Shown here: one piece after another, positions 27,200-34,185 of the stretch
Position numbering within the stretch: the first letter of the stretch is position 1
How the letters are laid out: the number at the start of each line of letters is the position of its first letter
Source of the DNA: Bacteroidales bacterium UBA3290
GTDB lineage: Bacteria > Bacteroidota > Bacteroidia > Bacteroidales > UBA932
Direction: 5' to 3'
Assembly: GCA_002361615.1 (NCBI GenBank)
Contig: DETK01000010.1
Span: 34,099-98,098 of the forward strand
DNA length: 64,000 nt
Position numbers and translations under genes: made by a program
The notes under the pieces: model-generated
What the model saw: the letters and a program-made list of their open reading frames with translations, nothing else
Database searches by the model: none
Told to the model about the DNA's origin: nothing

Positions 27200-27775
27200 C
27201 TATTCCTTCCCTTCGCTCTCGTCGTAGAGTTCCTCTCCTTCACCGTCGTCGAAGATCCGGTCTTCGGCGTCATCGTCTTCCTCTTCGTCGTCGAGATCGT
27301 CCAGTTCGTCATCCAAGCTGGGGAAGTTGTCCGCCACGCGGGAAGGATGAAGCTTGGGAACAGCGGGCTCCTCTTCGAAGCGGACGTGGAACTGGTCGGG
27401 ATTCTGGCCTTTCTCTTCCACGAGGGCCGGATAGGCTCGCATAGGCAGGTACGGCACCTGCCCTTCATACACAAGTTTGATGTAGCGGTCGTTGCGGAGG
27501 TCGAACACGAAGTGGAGTTCCGTCTCGCCACGCTCGAGTACCTTGTCGAAGGTGACGGTGTCCATGGCGCCGTCGCCCATGTCGAAGAGTCCGTACTCGC
27601 TGCAGAGCTTGCCCTTCTCGTCGAAACCTTCGAAGATGACCATCTGGTCGGGAGAGAACGCCAGGTTGTCGGTGATGAAACTGTTGAAGCGGAACAGCGT
27701 CATCTCGCCCTTAATCTCATATACCCGGTAAAAGACCTTGCTTTCGGGTATCGTTGCTCTGAATTGATGTACCAT
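27200..27775 (-). CDS. Conserved protein with acidic tail, pRiA4b ORF-3-like
   Basis: The 191-residue cytoplasmic protein starts MVHQFRATIPESKVFYRVYE. The first ~130 residues, with TLFRFNSFITDNLAFSPDQM and FTFDKVLERGETELHFVFDL-like sequence, resemble the family annotated as IS1096-passenger TnpR-like or plasmid pRiA4b ORF-3-like; despite that name it is not a resolvase. The last ~45 residues are almost entirely acidic (DDELDDLDDEEEDDDAEDR). In Bacteroidota it is commonly found next to miaA, as here. Its function is not known. It is divergent from the YigZ gene with only 37 bp between starts. Confidence 0.6.
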   Translation of the reverse strand: MVHQFRATIPESKVFYRVYEIKGEMTLFRFNSFITDNLAFSPDQMVIFEGFDEKGKLCSEYGLFDMGDGAMDTVTFDKVLERGETELHFVFDLRNDRYIKLVYEGQVPYLPMRAYPALVEEKGQNPDQFHVRFEEEPAVPKLHPSRVADNFPSLDDELDDLDDEEEDDDAEDRIFDDGEGEELYDESEGKE

Positions 27776-27812
27776 AACACAAATATACCAAATTTTTGCG
27801 TACTTTTACCAC

Positions 27813-28412
27813 ATGAATGCAATTTCCGACACCTACCGCTCGATTGCCGCGCCCGCCAAGGGTATCTACAAAGAGCTGGGCAGTAAGTTTTTGGCTTTTG
27901 CCCACCCGGTCGAGACGGAAGATCAGGCCAAAGAGATTCTCGCAGCCGTACGCAAGGAATACTTTGACGCGCGGCACCATTGCTTCGCCTGGCGCCTCGG
28001 GCTGACGGGCGAGCCGTACCGGCTGAGCGACGACGGGGAGCCTTCCTCCACGGCCGGCCGGCCCATCCACGGGCAGTTGCTGAGCCAGGAGCTGAGCGAC
28101 ATCCTCGTGGTAGTGGTACGCTATTTCGGCGGCGTGAAGCTCGGCGTCCCGGGGCTCATCCGCGCCTACCGCACCGCCACGCAGGATGCGCTCGCGAACG
28201 CCCGCATCGTGGAAAAAGTGGCCGGCGAGCACTTCACCCTGAAGTTTGGTTATCTGCAGATGAACGACGTGATGAAAGTCCTCAAAGACATGGGAATCAC
28301 CCCCCTGCGACAGTCCTTCGACCTCGACTGCAGCCTCGAAGTGCGGGTGCGTCTCTCACAGATCGAAGACTTTCGGAAGCAATTGGCATTTTGTCAAATA
28401 ATTGTCAAATAA
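27813..28412 (+). CDS. YigZ/IMPACT family protein
   Basis: The 199-residue protein contains the UPF0029/IMPACT signature: residues ~20-110 with KGIYKELGSKFLAFAHPVET, HHCFAWRL, EPYRLSDDGEPSSTAGRPIH and VVVVRYFGGVKLGVPGLIRA. A second ferredoxin-like domain (~130-199) follows, as in E. coli YigZ. Related proteins bind translation factors or nucleic acid, and the biochemical role in bacteria is not settled. It precedes serC by 64 bp that carry a TACTTTTG element (28419-28426), so serC probably has its own promoter. Confidence 0.88.
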   Translation: MNAISDTYRSIAAPAKGIYKELGSKFLAFAHPVETEDQAKEILAAVRKEYFDARHHCFAWRLGLTGEPYRLSDDGEPSSTAGRPIHGQLLSQELSDILVVVVRYFGGVKLGVPGLIRAYRTATQDALANARIVEKVAGEHFTLKFGYLQMNDVMKVLKDMGITPLRQSFDLDCSLEVRVRLSQIEDFRKQLAFCQIIVK

Positions 28413-28476
28413 TTTGATTACTTTTGCAGATTACGTAAACAATTTTTCAAAAACACTTTAATACAACCATAATTTT

Positions 28477-29550
28477 ATGAAAAAAGCTTACAATTTCAAC
28501 GCAGGTCCCTGCGTTCTGCCCCAGCAGGCCATCGACGCAGCGATCGCAGCATTGCAAGACTTCAAAGGTACCGGGATGCCGGTCATATCTGTTTCTCACC
28601 GTTCGAAGGAATGGGAGGAGACGATGAACGAGTGCCGCGCACTCTGGAAAGAACTCCTCAACATCCCCGACAACTACGAAGTGGTCTTCCTCGGCGGCGG
28701 CGCTTCGCTCCAGTTCCTCTATGTGGCGATGAACCTCCTCGAGAACAAGGCCGGCTACCTGGAGACGGGCGTCTGGGCCAAGAAGGCGCTCAAGGAAGCC
28801 AAGGGCATCGGCAACGCCATCTGCATCGCCTCCTCGGCCGACAAGACCTACAGCTACATCCCGAAGGGCTACGAGATCCCGACCGACCTCGACTACTTCC
28901 ACATCACCACCAACAACACGATCTACGGCACGGAGATCAAGTACGACATGGACTGCCCGGTCAACCTCGTGGCTGACATGTCTTCCGACATCATGAGCCG
29001 TCCGGTCGACGTGAGCAAGTACGCCCTCATCTACGGCGGCGCGCAGAAGAACGTCGGCCCTGCCGGCGTGATCTTCGCCATCATCCGCAAGGACATCCTG
29101 GGCAAGGTCTCCCGCTACCTCCCTACGATGCTCGACTACCGCACTCACATCGAGAAAGAGTCGATGTTCAACACCCCGCCGGTGTTCCCGATCTTCGTCA
29201 TGACCGAGACCCTGAAGTGGCTCAAGGGCATCGGCGGCGTCGAGGCCATCCACAAGATCAACGTCGAGAAAGCCCAGTTGCTCTACGACGAGATCGACCG
29301 CAACCCGCTCTTCGTGGGCACCGCCGCCAAGGAGGACCGTTCGATCATGAACGTCTGCTTCGTCATGGCTCCGGGTTATGAGAACCTCCAGGACGAGTTC
29401 CTCGCCTTCGCCAAGGAACGCGGCATGGTCGGCATCAAGGGCCACCGCAGCGTCGGCGGCTTCCGCGCCTCCCTCTACAACGCCTGCCCGAAAGAGGCCG
29501 TCCAGGCCCTCGTCGCCTGCATGCAGGATTTCGAGAAACTTCACAGATAG
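28477..29550 (+). CDS. serC: Phosphoserine aminotransferase
   Basis: The 357-residue PLP enzyme converts 3-phosphohydroxypyruvate to phosphoserine, and may serve the related step of pyridoxine synthesis. It starts MKKAYNFNAGPCVLPQQAID, the family's opening motif, has ISVSHRSKEWEETMNECRAL, GGGASLQFLYVAMNLL, and the PLP lysine in YGGAQKNVGPAGVIF near residue 192. The C-terminal SVGGFRASLYNACPKEAVQA motif is also present. The length matches the family. It is the first gene of serC-serA-DUF1015, with gaps of 7 and 6 bp. Confidence 0.96.
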   Translation: MKKAYNFNAGPCVLPQQAIDAAIAALQDFKGTGMPVISVSHRSKEWEETMNECRALWKELLNIPDNYEVVFLGGGASLQFLYVAMNLLENKAGYLETGVWAKKALKEAKGIGNAICIASSADKTYSYIPKGYEIPTDLDYFHITTNNTIYGTEIKYDMDCPVNLVADMSSDIMSRPVDVSKYALIYGGAQKNVGPAGVIFAIIRKDILGKVSRYLPTMLDYRTHIEKESMFNTPPVFPIFVMTETLKWLKGIGGVEAIHKINVEKAQLLYDEIDRNPLFVGTAAKEDRSIMNVCFVMAPGYENLQDEFLAFAKERGMVGIKGHRSVGGFRASLYNACPKEAVQALVACMQDFEKLHR

Positions 29551-29557
29551 GACTGCC

Positions 29558-30478
29558 ATGAAGATCTTAGTCGCTACGCAGAAACCCTTTGCGAAGGCCG
29601 CCGTGGACGGCATCCGCAAGATTGCCGAGGAAAACGGACATACCCTCGCCCTGCTTGAAAAATATCCGGGTGAAGCCGAACTGATCGCTGCCGTCGCCGA
29701 TGCCGACGCCCTGATCGTCCGCTCCGACAAAGTGACCGCCGCCGTGGTGGAGGCCGCTAAAAAACTGAAGATCGTCGTGCGCGCCGGCGCCGGTTTCGAC
29801 AACCTCGACCTGGCCGCCTGCACCGCCCATAACGTGGTCGCGATGAACACCCCGGGCCAAAACTCCAACGCCGTGGCGGAACTCGCCATCGGCCTGATGA
29901 TCTATATGAACCGCAACCAGTTCACGCCGGGTACCGGCAGTGAGCTGAAGGGCAAGACCCTCGGTATCCAGGCCTACGGCAACGTCGGCCGCCTCGTGGG
30001 CAAGCTCGCCATGGGTTTTGGCATGAACGTCATCGCTTTCGACCCGTATCTCCCCAACGAGAAGATCGAAGCCACCGGTGCCAAGGTCGCCCCGTCCCTG
30101 GAAGCGCTCTACGAAAACTCCGACTTCGTGTCGCTGCACATTCCGGCCACGCCGGAGACCAAAGGCTCCATCGGCCGCAATCTCGTGGGCCGCATGCCCA
30201 AGGGTGCCTGCCTGATCAACACCGCCCGCAAGGAAGTCATCAACGAGGCTGAACTCTTCGACCTGATGAGCGAGCGCGAAGACCTCCGCTACGTCGCCGA
30301 CGTCGCGCCCGAGCGCGCTGCCGAGTTCGCCGAGAAGTTTGGCAAACGCTATTTCGGAACGCCCAAGAAGATGGGTGCCGAGACCGCCGAAGCCAACATC
30401 AACGCAGGCCTTGCCGCTGCGAACCAGATCTGCAAGTTCTTCGCTACGGGTGACCGTACCTTCCAACTCAACAAATAA
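29558..30478 (+). CDS. serA: D-3-phosphoglycerate dehydrogenase (short form)
   Basis: The 306-residue enzyme oxidises 3-phosphoglycerate to phosphohydroxypyruvate using NAD. Features include NTPGQNSNAVAELAIGLMIY, the NAD-binding GIQAYGNVGRLVGKLAMGFG (~142-161), the catalytic Arg in LINTARKEVINEAELF, and a late segment FGTPKKMGAETAEANINAGL. In most 2-hydroxyacid dehydrogenases the position after TP is the catalytic His; here it is Lys, as in Bacteroides SerA proteins I recall. It lacks the C-terminal ACT domain of longer forms, so serine feedback is unlikely. The ATG at 29558 follows the serC stop by 7 bp; an upstream frame through serC is not coding. Confidence 0.93.
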   Translation: MKILVATQKPFAKAAVDGIRKIAEENGHTLALLEKYPGEAELIAAVADADALIVRSDKVTAAVVEAAKKLKIVVRAGAGFDNLDLAACTAHNVVAMNTPGQNSNAVAELAIGLMIYMNRNQFTPGTGSELKGKTLGIQAYGNVGRLVGKLAMGFGMNVIAFDPYLPNEKIEATGAKVAPSLEALYENSDFVSLHIPATPETKGSIGRNLVGRMPKGACLINTARKEVINEAELFDLMSEREDLRYVADVAPERAAEFAEKFGKRYFGTPKKMGAETAEANINAGLAAANQICKFFATGDRTFQLNK

Positions 30479-30484
30479 GACGCT

Positions 30485-31780
30485 ATGGTAAAGGTTAAAC
30501 CGTTCGCCGCCATCCGCCCGCCGAAGGCCATCGCCAAAGAAGTCTCCGCCCGCCCCTACGACGTGATGAACTCCGTCGAGGCCAAGGCCGAGGCCGGTGA
30601 GAAATCCCTGCTCCACATCACCAAGCCCGAGATCGATTTCGATCCGATCGCCGGCGAGCACGAGCAGCGCACCTACGACAAGGCCGTCGAGAACTTCAAG
30701 AAATGGCAGGAGCGCGGCTGGCTGAAGCAGGATGACCGTGAGTACTACTACGTGTACGCCCAGACGATGGAAGGACGCACCCAGTACGGCATCATCCTCT
30801 GCGCCAACACCGACGACTACGCCACTGGCGCCATCAAGAAGCACGAGCTCACCCGCAAGGAGAAGGAAGACGACCGCATGGTCCACGTCCAGATCCAGAG
30901 CGCGAACATCGAGCCGGTGTTCTTCGCCTACCCCGACAACGCCGAGCTCGACGCCATCATGTTCCGCTACATCGCCCGCGTGCCCGAATACGACTTCATC
31001 GCCGATGAAGACGGTTTCGGCCACAAACTCTGGGTGATCGACGACCAGAAGGACATCGACCGCATCACCGAAATCTTCGCCTCGATTCCGGCCTTCTACG
31101 TGGCCGACGGCCACCACCGCACCGCGGCAGCCGCCCGCGTGGGCGCCGAACGCCGCGCAAAGAACCCGAACCACACCGGCAACGAAGAGTACAACTACTT
31201 CATGGCCGTGTGCTTCCCCGACAACCAGCTGAAGATCATCGACTACAATCGCGTGGTCAAAGACCTCAACGGCCTGACGGGCAAGCAGTTCTTCGAAGCC
31301 CTGCAGAAAGACTTCATCGTGGAGTGCAAGTGCGACTGCACGAAGGACGGCGGCAAGTGCGAATGCGAGTTCCCGTGCCACTGCACGTGCAGCGAGACCT
31401 ACAAGCCTGCAGGTCTGCACAACTTCTCGATGTACTTCGAAGGCGTGTGGTATTCGCTCACCGCGAAACCCGGCACGTACAACGACAACGACCCGATCGG
31501 TGTTCTCGACGTGACGATCCTCTCGAACCTCGTGTTCGACAAGATCCTCAACCTCGGCGACCTGCGCACCTCCAACCGCATCGACTTCGTCGGCGGCATC
31601 CGCGGCCTGGGCGAGCTGAAGCGTCGCGTCGACAGCGGCGAGATGAAAGTCGCTTTCGCGCTCTACCCGGTCTCGATGAAGCAGTTGATCGACATTGCCG
31701 ACACCGGCAACATTATGCCCCCGAAGACCACCTGGTTCGAGCCGAAGCTCCGCAGCGGCCTGGCGATTCATAAGTTTTAA
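30485..31780 (+). CDS. DUF1015 family protein with a cysteine-rich insertion
   Basis: The 431-residue cytoplasmic protein has the DUF1015 hallmarks: KPFAAIRPPKAIAKEVSARP near the start, EYYYVYAQTMEGRTQYGIIL, YVADGHHRTAAAARVGAERR (~206-225), and VGGIRGLGELKRRVDSGEMK near the end. In Bacteroidota it is regularly the third gene after serC and serA, which suggests a link to serine metabolism; DUF1015 members are otherwise of unknown function, with some tied to ParB/sulfiredoxin-like folds. Residues 281-302 hold eight cysteines (C281, 283, 285, 292, 294, 298, 300, 302) just before ETYKPAGLHNFSMYFEG, an insertion I do not associate with the family. The stop codon lies in a 22-bp direct repeat. Confidence 0.9.
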   Translation: MVKVKPFAAIRPPKAIAKEVSARPYDVMNSVEAKAEAGEKSLLHITKPEIDFDPIAGEHEQRTYDKAVENFKKWQERGWLKQDDREYYYVYAQTMEGRTQYGIILCANTDDYATGAIKKHELTRKEKEDDRMVHVQIQSANIEPVFFAYPDNAELDAIMFRYIARVPEYDFIADEDGFGHKLWVIDDQKDIDRITEIFASIPAFYVADGHHRTAAAARVGAERRAKNPNHTGNEEYNYFMAVCFPDNQLKIIDYNRVVKDLNGLTGKQFFEALQKDFIVECKCDCTKDGGKCECEFPCHCTCSETYKPAGLHNFSMYFEGVWYSLTAKPGTYNDNDPIGVLDVTILSNLVFDKILNLGDLRTSNRIDFVGGIRGLGELKRRVDSGEMKVAFALYPVSMKQLIDIADTGNIMPPKTTWFEPKLRSGLAIHKF

Positions 31781-31923
31781 CGGGGCGCTGCCCCGAACCC
31801 CGCGCCTCCCGGCCTTAGTGCTTTGCTAATGCCGGGAGTTGTGCGTTAATGAGCAGCTGTAGCAAAGCACCGGCCTCCGGCGGTCGCCTGATGGCGACTT
31901 ATTTAACGGGGCGCTGCCCCGAA
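31776..31923. repeat. Small element bounded by 22-bp direct repeats with internal palindromes
   Basis: The 22-bp sequence beginning TTTAACGGGGCGCTGCCCCG occurs exactly at 31776-31797 and 31902-31923; each is itself a GGGGC/GCCCC palindrome. Between them are an 11-bp inverted pair (GTGCTTTGCTA at 31818-31828, TAGCAAAGCAC at 31860-31870) and a CTCCCGGC/GCCGGGAG pair around it. The element fills the gap after the DUF1015 gene. Confidence 0.75.
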
Positions 31924-31937
31924 AAGAAAAGGATATG

Positions 31938-31969
31938 AAAACCGGGAGTCACAAGGACTCCCGGTTTTT
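31938..31969. terminator. Bidirectional intrinsic terminator
   Basis: AAAACCGGGAGTC (31938-31950) pairs with GACTCCCGGTTTTT (31956-31969) around five bases. It is flanked by A-rich sequence on the left and T-rich on the right, so it can end both the serC operon and the leftward lipoprotein operon. Confidence 0.9.
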
Positions 31970-31971
31970 AA

Positions 31972-34167
31972 TTATTCTGTGACGGGACGGACATTGAGCC
32001 CGGCATAACGGTCGGCGGTTAACCCCCTGGAACCTGAATCTAATACCTCCACGCCCATGGCGAACAAAGCTGTATCAAGAGAAGAGGACCAATAAAACCC
32101 CTGGGAACCCCCATAGAGCCATTGGGACTCGAACCAGCGCCCAGCGGCGGGAAGGAATATGCTGTTTCCGGCGCAAGGGCCGGTTCCTTCCTTGCGGGTC
32201 ACAAGCATGCCATTCTTGCCGGAACCGTTGTAATTGGTTTCCCACTTCCAGGTGTAGAGCTTCTCGTCGCGTAGCGCCGCCCATTCTCCTTCCGTCGGCA
32301 TACGCCAGGGATCCTTCCAAAGGCTCGTCGCAGCATCGTCTTCAGGAAACAACGTCTTATACGAGTCTTCTTCGGAATACTTCTTCACCCCACTATTATA
32401 ATCAGAAGGGTCTTTGGCAAAGATGTAGTTGGTCCAAGCATAACTCTCCTTCGTGGCCGTCTCGCCCCAGGCGTAGTAGTCGCCGTAGTCCCACGGATTC
32501 TCCGCGCCGATGTTGCAGGTGGCCCATTTGAGGTTCTTTTTCAATTGATTAGCTCCATCAACGATCGTCACTTCGCCCATGTCCACGTAGGCGTGGCCGT
32601 TGATCTTGCCCGGATCATCGATGGCCGTCTTGATGGCGTCGAGAATCTCACTGTAGTCCTTCATTCCCTGGATCGCATTGAAGATCTCCGTCAGTTTTTG
32701 GGACAGGTCCCCCGTCAGCGCCGTCGAGACCTTACCGACCGCTTCTGTCACTTCGTCGATCTTGCCCTTCAGGTCTGTGTCCACGCCGTCTATGCTGTCT
32801 TTCAGCGTGCCCAGCGCCTGTTGGACCAGGTCGAGGGCTTTACCTTCGTCCACGAAACCGTCTTCCACCGCCTTCGCGATGGCACCCAGCTTCGTCTCCA
32901 GCCCGCTTGTCTGGCTCGTCATCGCACGCTCAAGGGCATCCAGTTTATCCTTCACGTCACCGTCCAGCGTACCAAGGGCCTGTGAGATCAGATCCAACTC
33001 CTTCTTCTCGTCAGCCAATCCGTTCTTCACCGCCGTCTCGATCAGGCCCAGTTTCGCCGACAGCGAAGTCGTCTGACTGCCGATGGCTTGCTCGATCGCC
33101 GCAATCTTCTCGCCCAGAGAGGTGCCTGCTCCGTCGATCGCCTGGCGGATCAGGTCCTGTGCCTGCTTGACGTCTGTCACGCCGCTGCTGACAGCGGCTT
33201 CGATCAGGTCGAGTTTCGTCTCCAGGCTCTTCGTCTGGTCCGACACCGCCTTCTCGATCGCAGACAGCTTCGACGACAGGTTGCCGTTCATCGATTCAAT
33301 CGCCTTGCGGATCAGCTCCAGCGTTTCATCACCGGCAACGTTGCTTCCCTCCACGGCTTCCGCCACCGCATCCAGCTTCGTCTCCAGACTGACCGTCTGG
33401 CTTTCCATGGCCGCCTCCAGGGCTGCCAGTTTATCTTCCACGCTGCCCGTCAGCGAATCCAGCGCCGTCCTGATCAGCTCCTGAGAGGCCGCCTGGCCGG
33501 CGAACCCCTGCTCAACCGCCGCTTCAATCAGCGCCAGCTTCGCCGCCAGACTCGTCGTCTGGCTGCCAACCGCTTTCTCGATGGCCGCTATCTTCTCTCC
33601 AAGCGTTTCGCCCAGCGAGTCAATCGCTTCCTGCAGCAGCTCCTGCGCAGTGGTCACGTCGGCAAATCCGCTCTGCACCGCCCCTTCGATCAGGCCCAGT
33701 TTCGCCATCAGCGAAGTCGTCTGGCTGCCGATGGCTTCTTCGATTGCTGAGAGTTTATCCTCCATAGAACCGCCCAGCGATTCAAGGGCCGTACGCAAAA
33801 GGTCCTGCTGGGCCTGGCCGTCCGCAAACCCTGCCGCAACCGCCGCCTCGATCAGCGACAGTTTCGTCTCCAGGCTTGTCGTCTGCGCGCTCAACGCCGC
33901 CTCGATGGCAGCGAGTTTCTCCGACATCGAGCCATTGAGCGAGGACACGGCCGTCTCAATCAACTTCATCGCAGCCTCGTTGTCTGCCATTCCGTCACGC
34001 ACCGACGCCTCGATCAGCGCCAGCTTGTCCGCCAGCGACTGGTTCGACTGCCGGATAGCCGCAATGACTTCGCTGTAATCCGTTTCCAGCGTGAGGGTGA
34101 TCTCAGGATGCGGGTTCTCACAGGCTGAAAACAGCAGAAGTGTCAAAAACAAAACGACTCTTTTCAT
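31972..34167 (-). CDS. Coiled-coil repeat lipoprotein with FISUMP-like C-terminus
   Basis: The 731-residue lipoprotein (MKRVVLFLTLLLFSAC, Cys16) has about seven 54-residue repeats across residues ~55-470, each built on the pattern ALxSLxGSxxDKLxAIExAI followed by GSQTTSLxAKLxLIExAV. These should form a long helical stalk. The C-terminal ~200 residues start near NGHAYVDMGEVTIVDG and carry KKNLKWATCNIGAENPWDYG, DYYAWGET, WRMPTEGEWAALRDE and NVRPVTE, typical of the Fibrobacter succinogenes major paralogous (FISUMP) domain, a surface-binding fold with C-type-lectin-like relatives. It is the last gene of a leftward operon, 18 bp after a paralog with the same stalk and a different head. Confidence 0.78.
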   Translation of the reverse strand: MKRVVLFLTLLLFSACENPHPEITLTLETDYSEVIAAIRQSNQSLADKLALIEASVRDGMADNEAAMKLIETAVSSLNGSMSEKLAAIEAALSAQTTSLETKLSLIEAAVAAGFADGQAQQDLLRTALESLGGSMEDKLSAIEEAIGSQTTSLMAKLGLIEGAVQSGFADVTTAQELLQEAIDSLGETLGEKIAAIEKAVGSQTTSLAAKLALIEAAVEQGFAGQAASQELIRTALDSLTGSVEDKLAALEAAMESQTVSLETKLDAVAEAVEGSNVAGDETLELIRKAIESMNGNLSSKLSAIEKAVSDQTKSLETKLDLIEAAVSSGVTDVKQAQDLIRQAIDGAGTSLGEKIAAIEQAIGSQTTSLSAKLGLIETAVKNGLADEKKELDLISQALGTLDGDVKDKLDALERAMTSQTSGLETKLGAIAKAVEDGFVDEGKALDLVQQALGTLKDSIDGVDTDLKGKIDEVTEAVGKVSTALTGDLSQKLTEIFNAIQGMKDYSEILDAIKTAIDDPGKINGHAYVDMGEVTIVDGANQLKKNLKWATCNIGAENPWDYGDYYAWGETATKESYAWTNYIFAKDPSDYNSGVKKYSEEDSYKTLFPEDDAATSLWKDPWRMPTEGEWAALRDEKLYTWKWETNYNGSGKNGMLVTRKEGTGPCAGNSIFLPAAGRWFESQWLYGGSQGFYWSSSLDTALFAMGVEVLDSGSRGLTADRYAGLNVRPVTE

Positions 34168-34185
34168 ATTTAATATCCGGTGATA

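Noticed and set aside
27200..27775. A transposon resolvase, as the common family name suggests
   Set aside because: No serine or tyrosine recombinase motif is present; the name is historical.
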